The notes: generated by a model not told the origin, from the letters alone. A stretch of 64,000 nucleotides of DNA from RGIG4097 sp964637515 (GCA_964637515.1 CAZWUI010000002.1:1-64000); one strand, 5' to 3'. Counted from the stretch's first letter, positions 16,205-25,881 are shown. A program made the numbers and translations.

Positions 16205-16804
16205 ATGACAGAAAATCACGGTGAAATGTATACGTTCTTTGCGTTTATGAACAGGATGAAATTCATCACGCGTTGGAACCTTATGCGTTCTAATATCCGT
16301 GAGGATTTGATGCAACATTCCGCAAGCGTTGCCATTCTCGGACAAGCACTTGCGACCATACGCAACGAGATGTTCGGCGGAAACGTCAACGTGGATAAAG
16401 TGGCGGCTCTCGCCCTTTATCACGACACCGCGGAAGTCGTGTCCGGCGACCTTCCCACTCCCGTCAAATACTACAATGACACGATGAAAAACGCATATAG
16501 CGAAATCGAAGGAGCGATCAACGATAAACTCGTCAATTCCCTTCCCGTCGAACTTCGCGAAGCGTACAAGGAGTATATCGAACCCGACGAAGATTCCATC
16601 GAATACAAGATCATGAAAGTTGCGGACAAACTCTCCGCTTATATCAAAAGTCTTGAAGAACGTCAACTCGGAAACAGGGACTTCGACAAAGCGATTTTGC
16701 GCCTTGAAAACGTGTTCAAGGACTTGCAGGTGGAATATCCCGAACTCAAATATTTCCTCGACCACTTCATCGACGGATTCAACGAATCTCTCGACATTCT
16801 CTGA
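16205..16804 (+). CDS. yfbR: 5'-deoxynucleotidase, YfbR family (HD domain)
   Basis: This 199-residue HD-superfamily phosphohydrolase removes the 5' phosphate from deoxynucleoside monophosphates in the E. coli homologue. The sequence follows that protein closely: FFAFMNRMKFITRWNLMR at the N-terminus, QHSASVA as the first metal histidine, LYHDTAEVVSGDLPTPVKYY as the HD block, and KVADKLSAYIKSLEE later. The start is ATG 16205, because AAGGAG lies six bases upstream. The stop overlaps the next start by one base. Confidence 0.92.
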   Translation: MTENHGEMYTFFAFMNRMKFITRWNLMRSNIREDLMQHSASVAILGQALATIRNEMFGGNVNVDKVAALALYHDTAEVVSGDLPTPVKYYNDTMKNAYSEIEGAINDKLVNSLPVELREAYKEYIEPDEDSIEYKIMKVADKLSAYIKSLEERQLGNRDFDKAILRLENVFKDLQVEYPELKYFLDHFIDGFNESLDIL

Positions 16805-17712
16805 TGCTCGAACTCCGTGGCGTAACCAAACAATACCTGTACGGGAAACGCCTTTTCGGCGTGCTTGACGCCACCTTTCAAGACGGAGAAATCATAGCGG
16901 TCTACGGCGGAGAGGGGAGCGGTAAAACTTCCTTTCTCAAAACCGTTGCGGGATTGTCCGACTACGACGGAAGAATAACTCTCGACGGAAAGGAGATTGC
17001 CAAAAAGACGAACGACGTGATTATGGCGTTTGACGACTTGGCGGTCTTTCCCTTGAAAAGTACCTACGGCAATCTTGCTTATCCGCTCAAAGTGCGACGG
17101 ATGAAGAGAGAAGTCGTGTGCGAAACAACGAAGGCGGTCGCAAAGGAATTTGCGCTTGACGGAATTTTGAAAAAAAAAGGCTTTCGTTTGACGAAAGACG
17201 AGAGAGTGAAACTGTCGCTTGCAAGACTGTTTATTCGCCCCGCAAGACTAGTGCTTTTCGACGAGCCGAGAGCAGGACTCGACGACGAAAACTACCGTCT
17301 TGCTCTTGACAAATTCAGGAAAATCGCAAAGAGCGGAGTTGTGGTTATATATGCAACAAGCGATAGACGTCGCGCTCTCGACGGGGACAGAGTGGTCGTT
17401 CTCGTGGACGGCGACGTGAAACAAATCGGCACTCCCGAAGAAATCAAAAATCGTCCTACGTCGGTGTGGTCTGCGCAAGTGGCGGACGAGAACTATAACG
17501 TCGCAAAAGCGACTTTAACTGCGGATAACGACAGGTTAAACCTTGTTATCCACGGAGAAGAAGAATATACGATTGATTTCACACCACGCAAAAACGAGGT
17601 TGCGGACGGCTATCTCGGACGTGATCTTTGGTGCGGTTGGAGCGGGGATATCCCCGACCTTTCGGACTACACTTTGTTCGACGTGGCGGAAAACAGCGTG
17701 ATGAAAGGATAA
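16804..17712 (+). CDS. Aberrant ABC ATPase, sugar-importer type, with TOBE-like tail
   Basis: This 302-residue protein has a good Walker A (GGEGSGKTS, residues about 36-44), Walker B (LVLFDEP) and D-loop (GLDD). The family signature LSGGQ is replaced by LTKDE in the correct place (before RVKLSLARLF), and the switch histidine is lost (YATSDRRRAL). After residue 215 it continues with a TOBE-like segment as in MalK/PotA ATPases. No permease or binding protein is nearby; yfbR lies one base upstream and ruvC two bases downstream. Without a canonical signature it probably cannot act as a normal transporter engine, so a regulatory or DNA-linked role is possible but unproven. Confidence 0.8.
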   Translation: MLELRGVTKQYLYGKRLFGVLDATFQDGEIIAVYGGEGSGKTSFLKTVAGLSDYDGRITLDGKEIAKKTNDVIMAFDDLAVFPLKSTYGNLAYPLKVRRMKREVVCETTKAVAKEFALDGILKKKGFRLTKDERVKLSLARLFIRPARLVLFDEPRAGLDDENYRLALDKFRKIAKSGVVVIYATSDRRRALDGDRVVVLVDGDVKQIGTPEEIKNRPTSVWSAQVADENYNVAKATLTADNDRLNLVIHGEEEYTIDFTPRKNEVADGYLGRDLWCGWSGDIPDLSDYTLFDVAENSVMKG

Positions 17713-17714
17713 TT

Positions 17715-18212
17715 ATGGTGATTCTCGGCATCGACCCCGGTCTTGCGACTATGGGGTTTGGCGTAATAAGGCTCGAAAGGGGACGATATACCGTTCTCGA
17801 TTTCGGCATTGTTTCCACGCCGAAAGAGGACACCTTGCCCGTCAGATTGAGAAAAATCGAAGAAGGGGTAACAGAACTCATCGAGACGTATAAGCCCGAT
17901 CAAGTCGCAATCGAAGAATTGTTCTTCTCGAAGAATATCACGACGGGTATTCCCGTGGCGGAAGCAAGGGGCGTGATACTCCTTTCTTGCAACAAACTGC
18001 TCGGGGACGAAGTGTACGAGTACACCCCGAACCAAATCAAAATGACTATCACGGGTTACGGCGGAGCGGAGAAAAAGCAAATGCAACTTATGGTGCAGTC
18101 CTTGCTCCGACTCAAACAAATTCCCCGCCCCGACGATGCGGCGGACGCACTTGCGGTCGCACTATGCCACGGACAAGTCGCGGGAATGGCGTCGTCGTTC
18201 AGAGTAAAATAG
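17715..18212 (+). CDS. ruvC: Holliday junction resolvase RuvC
   Basis: This 165-residue endonuclease cuts Holliday junctions symmetrically. D7 (ILGIDPG), E67/E68 (VAIEELFF) and the C-terminal DDAADALAVALCH block supply the acidic metal site. The start is ATG 17715, since AAGGA precedes it and the catalytic aspartate then falls at residue 7 as in the family. An upstream extension of the frame runs into the ABC gene and is not used. It is followed by ruvA and ruvB in the usual order. Confidence 0.95.
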   Translation: MVILGIDPGLATMGFGVIRLERGRYTVLDFGIVSTPKEDTLPVRLRKIEEGVTELIETYKPDQVAIEELFFSKNITTGIPVAEARGVILLSCNKLLGDEVYEYTPNQIKMTITGYGGAEKKQMQLMVQSLLRLKQIPRPDDAADALAVALCHGQVAGMASSFRVK

Positions 18213-18239
18213 AAAAAGCGGTCATCCGCAAGAGGAATT

Positions 18240-18824
18240 ATGTACAACTATATCATCGGCAAAATCACCTATGCAAGAGATAACACTCTCGTCTTGGAAA
18301 ACAACGGCATCGGTTACGAAATCGGTGTGAGCGGAAACACCCTTTACGACGCTTGCACGATCGGTGCAACCGTGAAGATTTACACCTATCTTTACGTTAG
18401 AGAAGATACGTTTTCGCTGTACGGTTTTTCCACTCTCGAAGAGAAAACTCTCTTCCTGCGCCTTATCGACATAAGCGGAGTAGGTCCGAAACTCGCAATG
18501 CAAATTTTGAGCGGACTCGACCTAAACACCCTGACCGTCGCAATCGCAACGGGGGATATAAAGACTCTCTCCAAAATCAAAGGACTCGGCAAGAAAACTG
18601 CGGAACTTATCGTCGTCAATATGCGTGACCAGATTTCCGCAGACTTGACTTCGCAAGAAACAATCATCGGCGGTGCGAGCGACAAGGAACAAACCGAAGC
18701 GGTTTTCGCACTCTGTTCTCTCGGCATATCCAATACGGACGCCGTCAAAATCGTCGCGGAAGTGTCCAAGACGACAAAAGGACTTGAAAATATCATAAGG
18801 GAAGCGCTCAAACGCTTGAACTAA
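18240..18824 (+). CDS. ruvA: Holliday junction helicase subunit RuvA
   Basis: RuvA binds the four-way junction and loads RuvB. The 194-residue protein has the N-terminal OB fold (MYNYIIGKITY), helix-hairpin-helix motifs around DISGVGPKLA (residues about 79-88) and IKGLGKKTAE (about 113-122), and the small C-terminal RuvB-contact domain. An AAGAGG ribosome site precedes the start. Four bases separate it from ruvB. Confidence 0.95.
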   Translation: MYNYIIGKITYARDNTLVLENNGIGYEIGVSGNTLYDACTIGATVKIYTYLYVREDTFSLYGFSTLEEKTLFLRLIDISGVGPKLAMQILSGLDLNTLTVAIATGDIKTLSKIKGLGKKTAELIVVNMRDQISADLTSQETIIGGASDKEQTEAVFALCSLGISNTDAVKIVAEVSKTTKGLENIIREALKRLN

Positions 18825-18828
18825 TCAT

Positions 18829-19860
18829 ATGGGAATCATCAGCAGATTTGACGGTCAAACCGTCGACGAAAACGAAAGAATCATCTCGTCGTCCGCTCTC
18901 GAAGAGGACGATCAAGAGAATACTTTACGCCCGAAAACGATGTCCGAATACGTAGGGCAGGCGAAGATTAAACACAATCTCGAAGTCTATATCTCCGCGG
19001 CAAGATCGAGAGGGGACGCTCTCGACCACGTTTTGCTATACGGACCTCCCGGACTCGGCAAAACCACTCTCGCTCACGTCATCGCAAACGAAATGGGTGC
19101 GCAAGTCAAGGTTACGAGCGGACCTGCAATCGAAAAAGCGGTCGATTTGGCGGCAATGCTCACGAAACTTGAAAAGGGAGATATTCTCTTCATCGACGAA
19201 ATCCACCGCCTAAACCGCAATATCGAAGAAATTCTTTATCCCGCAATGGAAGACTATTCCCTCGATCTCGTGACGGGTACGGGTGCGATGGCAAGCAGTC
19301 TGCGTATGGCACTCAAGCACTTCACTTTGATTGGCGCAACCACAAAGGAAGGTATGCTTTCAAGTCCGCTCCGCGACCGTTTTGGCATTAAATTCCGTCT
19401 TGAAACCTACACGAACGAAGAACTTGCACAAATAGTCCGTCGCTCGTCGAATATTCTCGAAATTCCCATTGATCCCGATGCAGCCTACGAACTCGCAAGA
19501 CGTAGTAGGGGTACTCCGCGTATTGCAAACCGCCTGTTAAGACGAGTCCGCGATTTTGCGCAATACGAGCAACTCGACCATATCAATCTCGATGTAACTC
19601 GTCGTGCGCTCGACCTTATGGACGTGGACGAACTAGGTCTCGACGACGTGGATAGAAATATTCTCGAAACCATAATCAAAAAATTCAACGGCGGTCCCGT
19701 AGGTCTTGATACGCTTGCCGCCGCAACCGGGGAAGATGCGACCACAATTGAAGACGTTGTCGAACCTTTCCTTATCCAGCTCGGTTTTATCCAACGCACA
19801 CCGCGCGGAAGAACCTGTACACTCAACGCATACAAACATCTACGACTGAAACAAGACTGA
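18829..19860 (+). CDS. ruvB: Holliday junction helicase motor RuvB
   Basis: This 343-residue AAA+ motor drives branch migration with RuvA. GPPGLGKTTLA (Walker A, near residue 66), LFIDEIHRL (Walker B), the arginine-finger region and the C-terminal winged helix (PRGRTCTLNAY) are all present. The length is normal. It is followed after three bases by queA, an order common in Clostridia. Confidence 0.96.
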   Translation: MGIISRFDGQTVDENERIISSSALEEDDQENTLRPKTMSEYVGQAKIKHNLEVYISAARSRGDALDHVLLYGPPGLGKTTLAHVIANEMGAQVKVTSGPAIEKAVDLAAMLTKLEKGDILFIDEIHRLNRNIEEILYPAMEDYSLDLVTGTGAMASSLRMALKHFTLIGATTKEGMLSSPLRDRFGIKFRLETYTNEELAQIVRRSSNILEIPIDPDAAYELARRSRGTPRIANRLLRRVRDFAQYEQLDHINLDVTRRALDLMDVDELGLDDVDRNILETIIKKFNGGPVGLDTLAAATGEDATTIEDVVEPFLIQLGFIQRTPRGRTCTLNAYKHLRLKQD

Positions 19861-19863
19861 TAT

Positions 19864-20892
19864 ATGGAACTCAAAACGCACGATTTTTATTACGACCTGC
19901 CCGAAGAGCTTATCGCTCAAACACCCGCGGAACCAAGGGATAGTAGCCGACTTCTCATCTACGACAGAGAGACGGACACCATTGAACATAAGCACTTTTA
20001 CGACATAGTGGACTACCTTGAAAAAGGGGACTTGCTCGTCATCAATAATACGAGGGTTATCCCTGCACGCATTTTCGGGCATATAGACGGCAAACAAACC
20101 ACCTTTGAGTTGTTGCTTTTGAAGAGAATGGACTACACTCATTGGGAATGTATCATGCGCCCCGCACGCAAGGCGAAAAAGGGTAGCGTCATCAAAATTT
20201 CCGACGAACTTTCCGCAGCCGTTGAAGATATAAAGGAATACGGAGAGAGAATAGTCCGTTTCGATTTTGACGGCGTGTTCGAGGACATTTTGGCAAGGGT
20301 AGGAAATATGCCCCTTCCGCCTTATATTCACGAAACCCTGCAAGACAAAGAACGCTATCAAACCGTGTATAGCAAGATAGACGGCTCGGCGGCGGCACCC
20401 ACCGCGGGACTGCATTTCACCCCGGAGCTTATGAAAAAACTCGAGGACAAGGGAGTGGAATTTGCGCAAGTTTTGTTGCATATAGGGCTCGGCACTTTCC
20501 GTCCCGTAAAGGCGGAAAATATCCTCGACCACGAAATGCACACCGAATACTACGAAATCGACGAGAAAACGGCGGAGCAAATCAACAAGGCAAAAAAAGA
20601 GGGCAGACGAGTCATCGCAGTCGGCACGACGTCCGTGCGCACGCTTGAAACGGTAGCGGACGAAAACGGTTTCGTGCGTCCCGAAAAAGGGAATACGAAA
20701 ATCTTTATTTATCCCGGCTATAAATTCAAGGCGGTGGACGCACTCATCACCAATTTCCACCTGCCGGAAAGCACTTTGATTATGCTCGTGTCCGCACTTG
20801 TGGGCAGAGAAAAAACGCTTGAAATCTACAATACCGCAGTGAAAGAAAAGTATAGATTTTTCTCTTTCGGGGACAGCACGTTCTTCAAGTAA
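19864..20892 (+). CDS. queA: tRNA preQ1 ribosyltransferase-isomerase
   Basis: QueA transfers the ribosyl part of S-adenosylmethionine to preQ1 in tRNA, giving epoxyqueuosine. The 342-residue protein starts with the typical DFYYDLPEELIAQ and contains SRLLIYDRE, VINNTRVIPAR, APTAGLHFTPEL and VGTTSVRTLE. It works on the product of Tgt, which is encoded next. The gap to tgt (95 bases) is longer than the other spacings here. Confidence 0.95.
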   Translation: MELKTHDFYYDLPEELIAQTPAEPRDSSRLLIYDRETDTIEHKHFYDIVDYLEKGDLLVINNTRVIPARIFGHIDGKQTTFELLLLKRMDYTHWECIMRPARKAKKGSVIKISDELSAAVEDIKEYGERIVRFDFDGVFEDILARVGNMPLPPYIHETLQDKERYQTVYSKIDGSAAAPTAGLHFTPELMKKLEDKGVEFAQVLLHIGLGTFRPVKAENILDHEMHTEYYEIDEKTAEQINKAKKEGRRVIAVGTTSVRTLETVADENGFVRPEKGNTKIFIYPGYKFKAVDALITNFHLPESTLIMLVSALVGREKTLEIYNTAVKEKYRFFSFGDSTFFK

Positions 20893-20987
20893 AAATCTGA
20901 AAACGAACTTTATCCGTCGATTATTGTATTATAAAACGGCGGTTTAGACTAACGGTCGAAATAAAACACAACAAGAGGCAAAACGAT

Positions 20988-22094
20988 ATGAGATTTGAAG
21001 TCATTCATCAAGACAAGAAAACCGGCGCAAGAACGGGCAGGCTCTACACCGACCACGGCGTCATCGACACTCCCTGCTTTATGCCCGTCGGCACGAAGGC
21101 TACAGTGAAGGGTTTATCCCCCGAAGAAGTCAAGGAAACGGGAGCGCAAATTCTTTTGTCAAACACCTATCACCTTTATCTCCGTCCCGGTCACGAACTC
21201 ATCGAAAAAGCGGGCGGATTGCATAAATTCATGAATTGGGACGGCGCAATTTTGACGGATAGCGGCGGTTTCCAAGTTTTCTCGTTGTCCTCCCTTCGCA
21301 AAATTACCGACGAGGGTATGGAATTTAACAGTTTCATCGACGGTAGCAAACACTTCTTCACGCCTGAAAAGGCTATGGAAGTCCAACGTGCTCTCGGCTC
21401 GGATATTGTTATGGCATTCGACGAATGCACTGCTCCCGACATTACCCACGAGAAAGCGGAAGACGCTATGGAGCGCACTTTGCGTTGGTTGGACCGTTGC
21501 TCGAAAGTCGAGTTGAAACCACACCAAACTCTTTTTCCGATAATTCAAGGCAATATCTACGGCGACCTTCGCGCAGAGAGTGCGAAACGCTCGTTGCCTT
21601 ATGCTAAATGCGGTATTGCTATAGGCGGTTTGTCCGTCGGCGAAAGTGCGGAGAAAATGTACGAAATGCTCGACGTGCTTTATCCCTATCTCCCCAAAGA
21701 CCAACCCCACTACCTTATGGGCGTCGGCACTGCGGACTATCTCGTCGAAGGTATCGCAAGGGGAGTGGATATGTTCGACTGCGTCCTTCCCACAAGAATT
21801 GCAAGAAACGGCACGGCTATGGTCAGAGAAGGTTTCCTGACAATTAGAAACGCACCCTTCGCAGAGGACTTCCGTCCCATCGAAGAGGGTTGCGACTGCT
21901 ATGCGTGCAGAAACTATACAAGAGCGTATATCCGCCATCTTATCAAAGCGGACGAAATTATGGGCGGTAGGTTGTTGTCAATCCACAATATCCGTTTCCT
22001 TGAAAGACTGACCGCCGAAATCAGACAGGCTATCAACGAGGACCGCTATGAAGAATTTAGAGCGGAATTTATGAGCAACTATTCGGGAGATTAA
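20988..22094 (+). CDS. tgt: tRNA-guanine transglycosylase
   Basis: Tgt exchanges guanine 34 for preQ1 in tRNAs with GUN anticodons. The 368-residue protein shows LTDSGGFQVFSL (substrate aspartate), MFDCVLPTR (nucleophile aspartate) and a zinc site CDCYACRNYTRAYIRHL near the C-terminus. A purine-rich site, AAGAGG, precedes the ATG. With queA it forms the queuosine branch. preQ1 synthesis genes are not in this window, so preQ1 may be salvaged. Confidence 0.95.
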   Translation: MRFEVIHQDKKTGARTGRLYTDHGVIDTPCFMPVGTKATVKGLSPEEVKETGAQILLSNTYHLYLRPGHELIEKAGGLHKFMNWDGAILTDSGGFQVFSLSSLRKITDEGMEFNSFIDGSKHFFTPEKAMEVQRALGSDIVMAFDECTAPDITHEKAEDAMERTLRWLDRCSKVELKPHQTLFPIIQGNIYGDLRAESAKRSLPYAKCGIAIGGLSVGESAEKMYEMLDVLYPYLPKDQPHYLMGVGTADYLVEGIARGVDMFDCVLPTRIARNGTAMVREGFLTIRNAPFAEDFRPIEEGCDCYACRNYTRAYIRHLIKADEIMGGRLLSIHNIRFLERLTAEIRQAINEDRYEEFRAEFMSNYSGD

Positions 22095-22119
22095 AATTTT
22101 AATTGGTAGGCAAAATTCC

Positions 22120-22147
22120 TTGATTTTTTTCACCCATAGTGTATAAT
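22120..22147 (+). promoter_or_regulatory. Promoter of yajC
   Basis: TTGATT (22120-22125), 16 bases, TATAAT (22142-22147). An AAAGGAGAAA ribosome site and the start codon follow about 55 bases later. Confidence 0.65.
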
Positions 22148-22204
22148 AGTAAAGCAATACGATAATATTGTGCGATAAATTGCATAAAAAAAGGAGAAAT
22201 AATT

Positions 22205-22636
22205 ATGTTCAGTTCTACTATGGCGGCAGTCGACACCACTATGATTATGTATATCGTAATCGGCGTCGTTCTCGTTCTCATGATCGTCCTCACGATCATC
22301 CCTCAAAAGAAACGTCAAAAACAACAACAAGAAATGATGAATAGTCTTGCAGTCGGCACCAAAATCATGACTATCGGCAGAATGGTCGGCAAGATCACCC
22401 AAGTCAATTCCGACAATACTCTCATCGTCAACGTCGGCACCGAAAACAGCCCTACGCTCATCGTCATCGACAGAAACGCAGTCGGTCTCGTGCTTGAAAA
22501 CGTCGCGGCGGCACCCGCAGCGGAACCCGCAGTCGAAGAAGTGAAAGCAGAAGAAGCACCCGCATTTGAAGAAACCGCAGAAGAAGTCGTCGACGTCCAA
22601 GAAGGCGCGGACAACGCAGAAGAGAACAAGGACTAA
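22205..22636 (+). CDS. yajC: Sec translocon accessory subunit YajC
   Basis: This is a 143-residue single-pass protein. Residues about 12-36 form the membrane helix, followed by the basic PQKKRQKQQQ segment and the conserved LAVGTKIMTIG block. After residue 98 there is a long Ala/Glu/Val tail (about 45 residues) not needed for the family fold. YajC associates with SecD and SecF, which are encoded just downstream after one opposite-strand gene. A terminator follows, so it is its own unit. Confidence 0.92.
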   Translation: MFSSTMAAVDTTMIMYIVIGVVLVLMIVLTIIPQKKRQKQQQEMMNSLAVGTKIMTIGRMVGKITQVNSDNTLIVNVGTENSPTLIVIDRNAVGLVLENVAAAPAAEPAVEEVKAEEAPAFEETAEEVVDVQEGADNAEENKD

Positions 22637-22650
22637 TAGAACCTTAAAAT

Positions 22651-22681
22651 AAAAAAGCACTTCCATGTGAAGTGCTTTTTT
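22651..22681. terminator. Bidirectional terminator after yajC
   Basis: GCACTTC and GAAGTGC pair across a 5-base loop, flanked by six A and six T, so it can stop both yajC and the convergent gene at 22770-23162. Confidence 0.85.
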
Positions 22682-22769
22682 CATATATCGAAGTTCGGCA
22701 ATTTTTTCACCGACTTGCGGTTTTCTTACATATCCGTTTTTTGTCTTGAATTTATGCAGATTCTGCATT

Positions 22770-23162
22770 CTAACGCACTCTTTTCGGTTTCAAATTGACC
22801 GCAATAACACCTGAAATTCCGCCCGCTATCGGCACGAAAACAAGATCGAGCCAGTTGAAATCCACGCTCTTGAATCCGTCGAGACAAGCGAAAATCAGAT
22901 AGGATAACAGGGTGTAGAGAAACCCTGAAATTGCACCTTTGAGTATGCCGTTTTGCTTGCCTTTGAAACCTATCAAAACACCCGAAAGCACGGATAATAT
23001 TTTGATTGCGTAGTTGACGGGAGTGATAACTTTTCCGTCAAGGGACGCCCACCTGACGATGAGCGCGAATAGGAGTATAAAACCCAGTGAAAAGAGAAGT
23101 GATACCGGCACGCACTTGACGACGTCGAATAAGTCTTGCTTGAAATTTTCGGAATTTTTCAT
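22770..23162 (-). CDS. TIGR04086-type membrane protein
   Basis: This is a four-helix membrane protein of 130 residues if begun at ATG 23162. A GTG at 23225 would add 21 residues, and neither start has a clear ribosome site. It resembles the small TIGR04086/YrzE membrane proteins that commonly sit between yajC and secD in Clostridia, here on the opposite strand. The function of the family is unknown. The C-terminus is basic (NLKPKRVR), consistent with a cytoplasmic tail. Confidence 0.7.
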   Translation of the reverse strand: MKNSENFKQDLFDVVKCVPVSLLFSLGFILLFALIVRWASLDGKVITPVNYAIKILSVLSGVLIGFKGKQNGILKGAISGFLYTLLSYLIFACLDGFKSVDFNWLDLVFVPIAGGISGVIAVNLKPKRVR

Positions 23163-23277
23163 ACTAAAATCTATGACGGGGCGGGACGGAATATGCCTTT
23201 CCCCCGTCGCAAACGACGAAAACACGATTTTTCAAGCAATTTAGGCTTTAAGCGCATGTTTTTTTGTCGGTTTTTTG

Positions 23278-23306
23278 TTGACTATTTATTATCTTATAGT
23301 TATAAT
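23278..23306 (+). promoter_or_regulatory. Sigma-A promoter of secD-secF
   Basis: TTGACT (23278-23283), 17 bases, TATAAT (23301-23306). The secD start follows at 23338 with a GGAGG site. Confidence 0.8.
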
Positions 23307-23337
23307 ATTTTTGTTTTACTATTATGGAGGTCATCTC

Positions 23338-24675
23338 GTGAGTAAGAAGAAATCAATCGTAGTGTTGGCTCTCGTATCCGTGTTCGTCATTTTGATGGCG
23401 GTTTTTGCGGTTGTCGAGTTCCCTATCGCCGGCACGGTAATCGACTATACAGGTTACGCGAAGACTATCAAACTCGGTCTTGATATGTCGGGCGGCGTTT
23501 CCGCAGTCTACAAAGTCATCGACGACGGCAACGGAGATTTGGACACCCGTATCGACGGCACCGTCACGTCTTTGCAAGAACTCCTCGTTTCCAAGGGCTA
23601 CACCGAAGCAACCGTAACCCGCGGCACGAGCAGCAACGGTCAAGAAACCATCAGAGTAGAAGTCCCCGACGTGGACGATCCCGACAGCATTTTGTCCCTT
23701 ATCGGCCGTCCCGCAACCTTGGAATTCACCCTTGAAGACAGAAGTTCCAATCCCAATGCGGAAGCACTCATCGTCGGCAGTAAGCACCTTGAAACCGCCT
23801 ACGTCACCAACGACGAGAACGCTCAATTCGCAGTCGGTTTGAAGTTCAACGAAGCAGGTACGAAAGCATTTTCGGATATGACTTCGGCAAATGTCGGCAA
23901 AACTTCTTATATCTATATCAACGGCGAACTTTACACCAAAGTCACCATCAATAGCGCAATCACCAACGGTTCCGCAGTCATCACCAATTCCGGCGGTTAC
24001 ACCTATGACGAAGCAAAAGACTTCGCAACTCGTTTGCAATCGGGCACCTTCGGCGTGACCATCGAGCAAAGCGAACTCCGTGCGGTTTCTCCCACGCTCG
24101 GCGCAAACGCACTCAACAACGCACTCATCGCAGGGGCAATCGGCATCGGCATCATCATGGTGTTCCTTGCTCTTGTATATCGCGGTATGGGTATTGCGGC
24201 GGACATCGCACTTTGCGTTTATATCGTGTTGTTGCTTTGGTTCTGCGCGGTTCTTCCTTGGGTGCAACTCACTCTCCCCGGTATCGCAGGTATCGTGCTT
24301 TCTATCGGTATGGCTGTTGACGGCAACGTCATCATCTTCGAGAGAATCCGTGAGGAATATCGCGACACGTCCAAACCCATCAAGACTTCCGTCAAGGTCG
24401 GTTTCAAACGCTCTCTCGCGGCAATCATCGACGGCAACGTCACCACCATTATCGGTGCTGTCGTCCTTTGGATAGTCGGTTCCGCATCCATTCAAGGTTT
24501 CGCGGTGACACTCTTCATCGGTATCATTCTTTCTATGTTCTCGTCCTTGCTCGTCACAAGACTCGTCTTGAACGCAATGTTGCCTTTGAGCGCACACTGG
24601 GATAGAAAGGATAAGTCAATCAACGAAAAATTCTACGGCCTTAAACGTGCCGAAATGGTAGAGGAGGGCAAGTAA
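23338..24675 (+). CDS. secD: Protein translocase subunit SecD
   Basis: SecD works with SecF to pull exported proteins out of the Sec channel using the ion gradient. The start is the GTG at 23338, which has GGAGG seven bases upstream. The 445-residue protein has an N-terminal helix, LGLDMSGGV with the typical D1 aspartate, a periplasmic-type loop, and the five-helix block from about residue 260 with AVDGNVIIFERIREE. It is shorter than the E. coli form, as usual in Bacillota. One base separates it from secF. Confidence 0.93.
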   Translation: MSKKKSIVVLALVSVFVILMAVFAVVEFPIAGTVIDYTGYAKTIKLGLDMSGGVSAVYKVIDDGNGDLDTRIDGTVTSLQELLVSKGYTEATVTRGTSSNGQETIRVEVPDVDDPDSILSLIGRPATLEFTLEDRSSNPNAEALIVGSKHLETAYVTNDENAQFAVGLKFNEAGTKAFSDMTSANVGKTSYIYINGELYTKVTINSAITNGSAVITNSGGYTYDEAKDFATRLQSGTFGVTIEQSELRAVSPTLGANALNNALIAGAIGIGIIMVFLALVYRGMGIAADIALCVYIVLLLWFCAVLPWVQLTLPGIAGIVLSIGMAVDGNVIIFERIREEYRDTSKPIKTSVKVGFKRSLAAIIDGNVTTIIGAVVLWIVGSASIQGFAVTLFIGIILSMFSSLLVTRLVLNAMLPLSAHWDRKDKSINEKFYGLKRAEMVEEGK

Positions 24676-24676
24676 G

Positions 24677-25867
24677 ATGAAAGAAAATAAACTTATGTCT
24701 GCATGGAATAGCCTTCCCATTTGCAAGAATTGGAAATATTGGATCATCGCACCTATCGTGATTTTGGTGGTCGCAATCGTTCTCGTCGCAGTGCTTTCTT
24801 CCACGATCGGCGTGACGAACGCATTCAATATCGGTATCGACTTCGAAGGCGGTACCCTCATCACCGTCACCCTTGGTCAAGACGCAATCGACAATTACAA
24901 CAAACACGTCGAACAAGTCACCGAAAAGGTTGAAAGTTTCGGCGTTGTCGTCAGCTACGTGCAGCTCCAAGAAGCCGCCAACGTCAACGAAACCGCAATT
25001 TCTTTCCGTTACAAGAATATCAGCGGTGACGACGAAGCAATCGCAAACCTCAACCAACAAATTATAAATGCAGTCGATATGGAGCTTTATCCCGAAAATC
25101 CGGGTAACGTCACCTACGACCAAATCGGTGCAACCGCCGCTCAAGACTTGCTATCCAAAGCAGGTATTGCACTTGCGGTGTCCATGGCACTCATTCTCAT
25201 CTATATCATCATCAGATTTACCCCTGCAAGTGGTCTTGCGGCAGTCCTCGCGCTCGTTCACGACGTCATCATCATGTTCTGCCTTACCGTCATTTGCAGA
25301 ATCCAAATCAACTCGTCCTTTGTTGCGGCAGTCATCACGATAGTGGCGTACTCAATCAACAACACCATCATCATCTTCGACCGTTGCCGTGAAAACGTCA
25401 AACCCTTCAAAGGTCAAAAGGATATTCCGTACGAGGCAATCGGCGACGCATCCGTCAAAGAGAATATGCGCAGAAGTTTGTTCACGGCTTTAACCACCAT
25501 GATCACCGTCGTGTTCCTTGCAATTCTCGGTAGCGACACCATCCGCGAATTCTGCGTGCCTATCATCCTCGGTTTGATCGCAGGTATGTATTCTTCCGTG
25601 TTGCTCGCAACTCCTATGTGGTGCGGTCTTAGCCGTGCGTTTGACAAGGTGAGTGCAAAACGCCATGCGGGCGAAGTCAACTACGACCACTTGAAGTCCG
25701 ACGACGATGAAGACGATACCGTTTTCAAAGGCGAAACAAATCCCTATTCCTACGACGACCTCGGCGACGAACAAGTCCCTGCAAAAGAAGTCAAAAAGGA
25801 AAAGAAGAAAAACAACACCGTCTACAAGTATTCCAAAAAGAATACCACCTTCAAAAACAAGAAATAA
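24677..25867 (+). CDS. secF: Protein translocase subunit SecF
   Basis: The 396-residue partner of SecD has an N-terminal helix, NIGIDFEGGTLI, and the transmembrane block with SINNTIIIFDRCREN. A soluble tail of about 75 residues extends beyond the usual end of SecF. It is acidic first and then strongly lysine rich (VKKEKKKNNTVYKYSKKN), perhaps for ribosome or membrane contact, which is inference. A terminator follows. Confidence 0.93.
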   Translation: MKENKLMSAWNSLPICKNWKYWIIAPIVILVVAIVLVAVLSSTIGVTNAFNIGIDFEGGTLITVTLGQDAIDNYNKHVEQVTEKVESFGVVVSYVQLQEAANVNETAISFRYKNISGDDEAIANLNQQIINAVDMELYPENPGNVTYDQIGATAAQDLLSKAGIALAVSMALILIYIIIRFTPASGLAAVLALVHDVIIMFCLTVICRIQINSSFVAAVITIVAYSINNTIIIFDRCRENVKPFKGQKDIPYEAIGDASVKENMRRSLFTALTTMITVVFLAILGSDTIREFCVPIILGLIAGMYSSVLLATPMWCGLSRAFDKVSAKRHAGEVNYDHLKSDDDEDDTVFKGETNPYSYDDLGDEQVPAKEVKKEKKKNNTVYKYSKKNTTFKNKK

Positions 25868-25881
25868 TCTTGCGTATAGGG

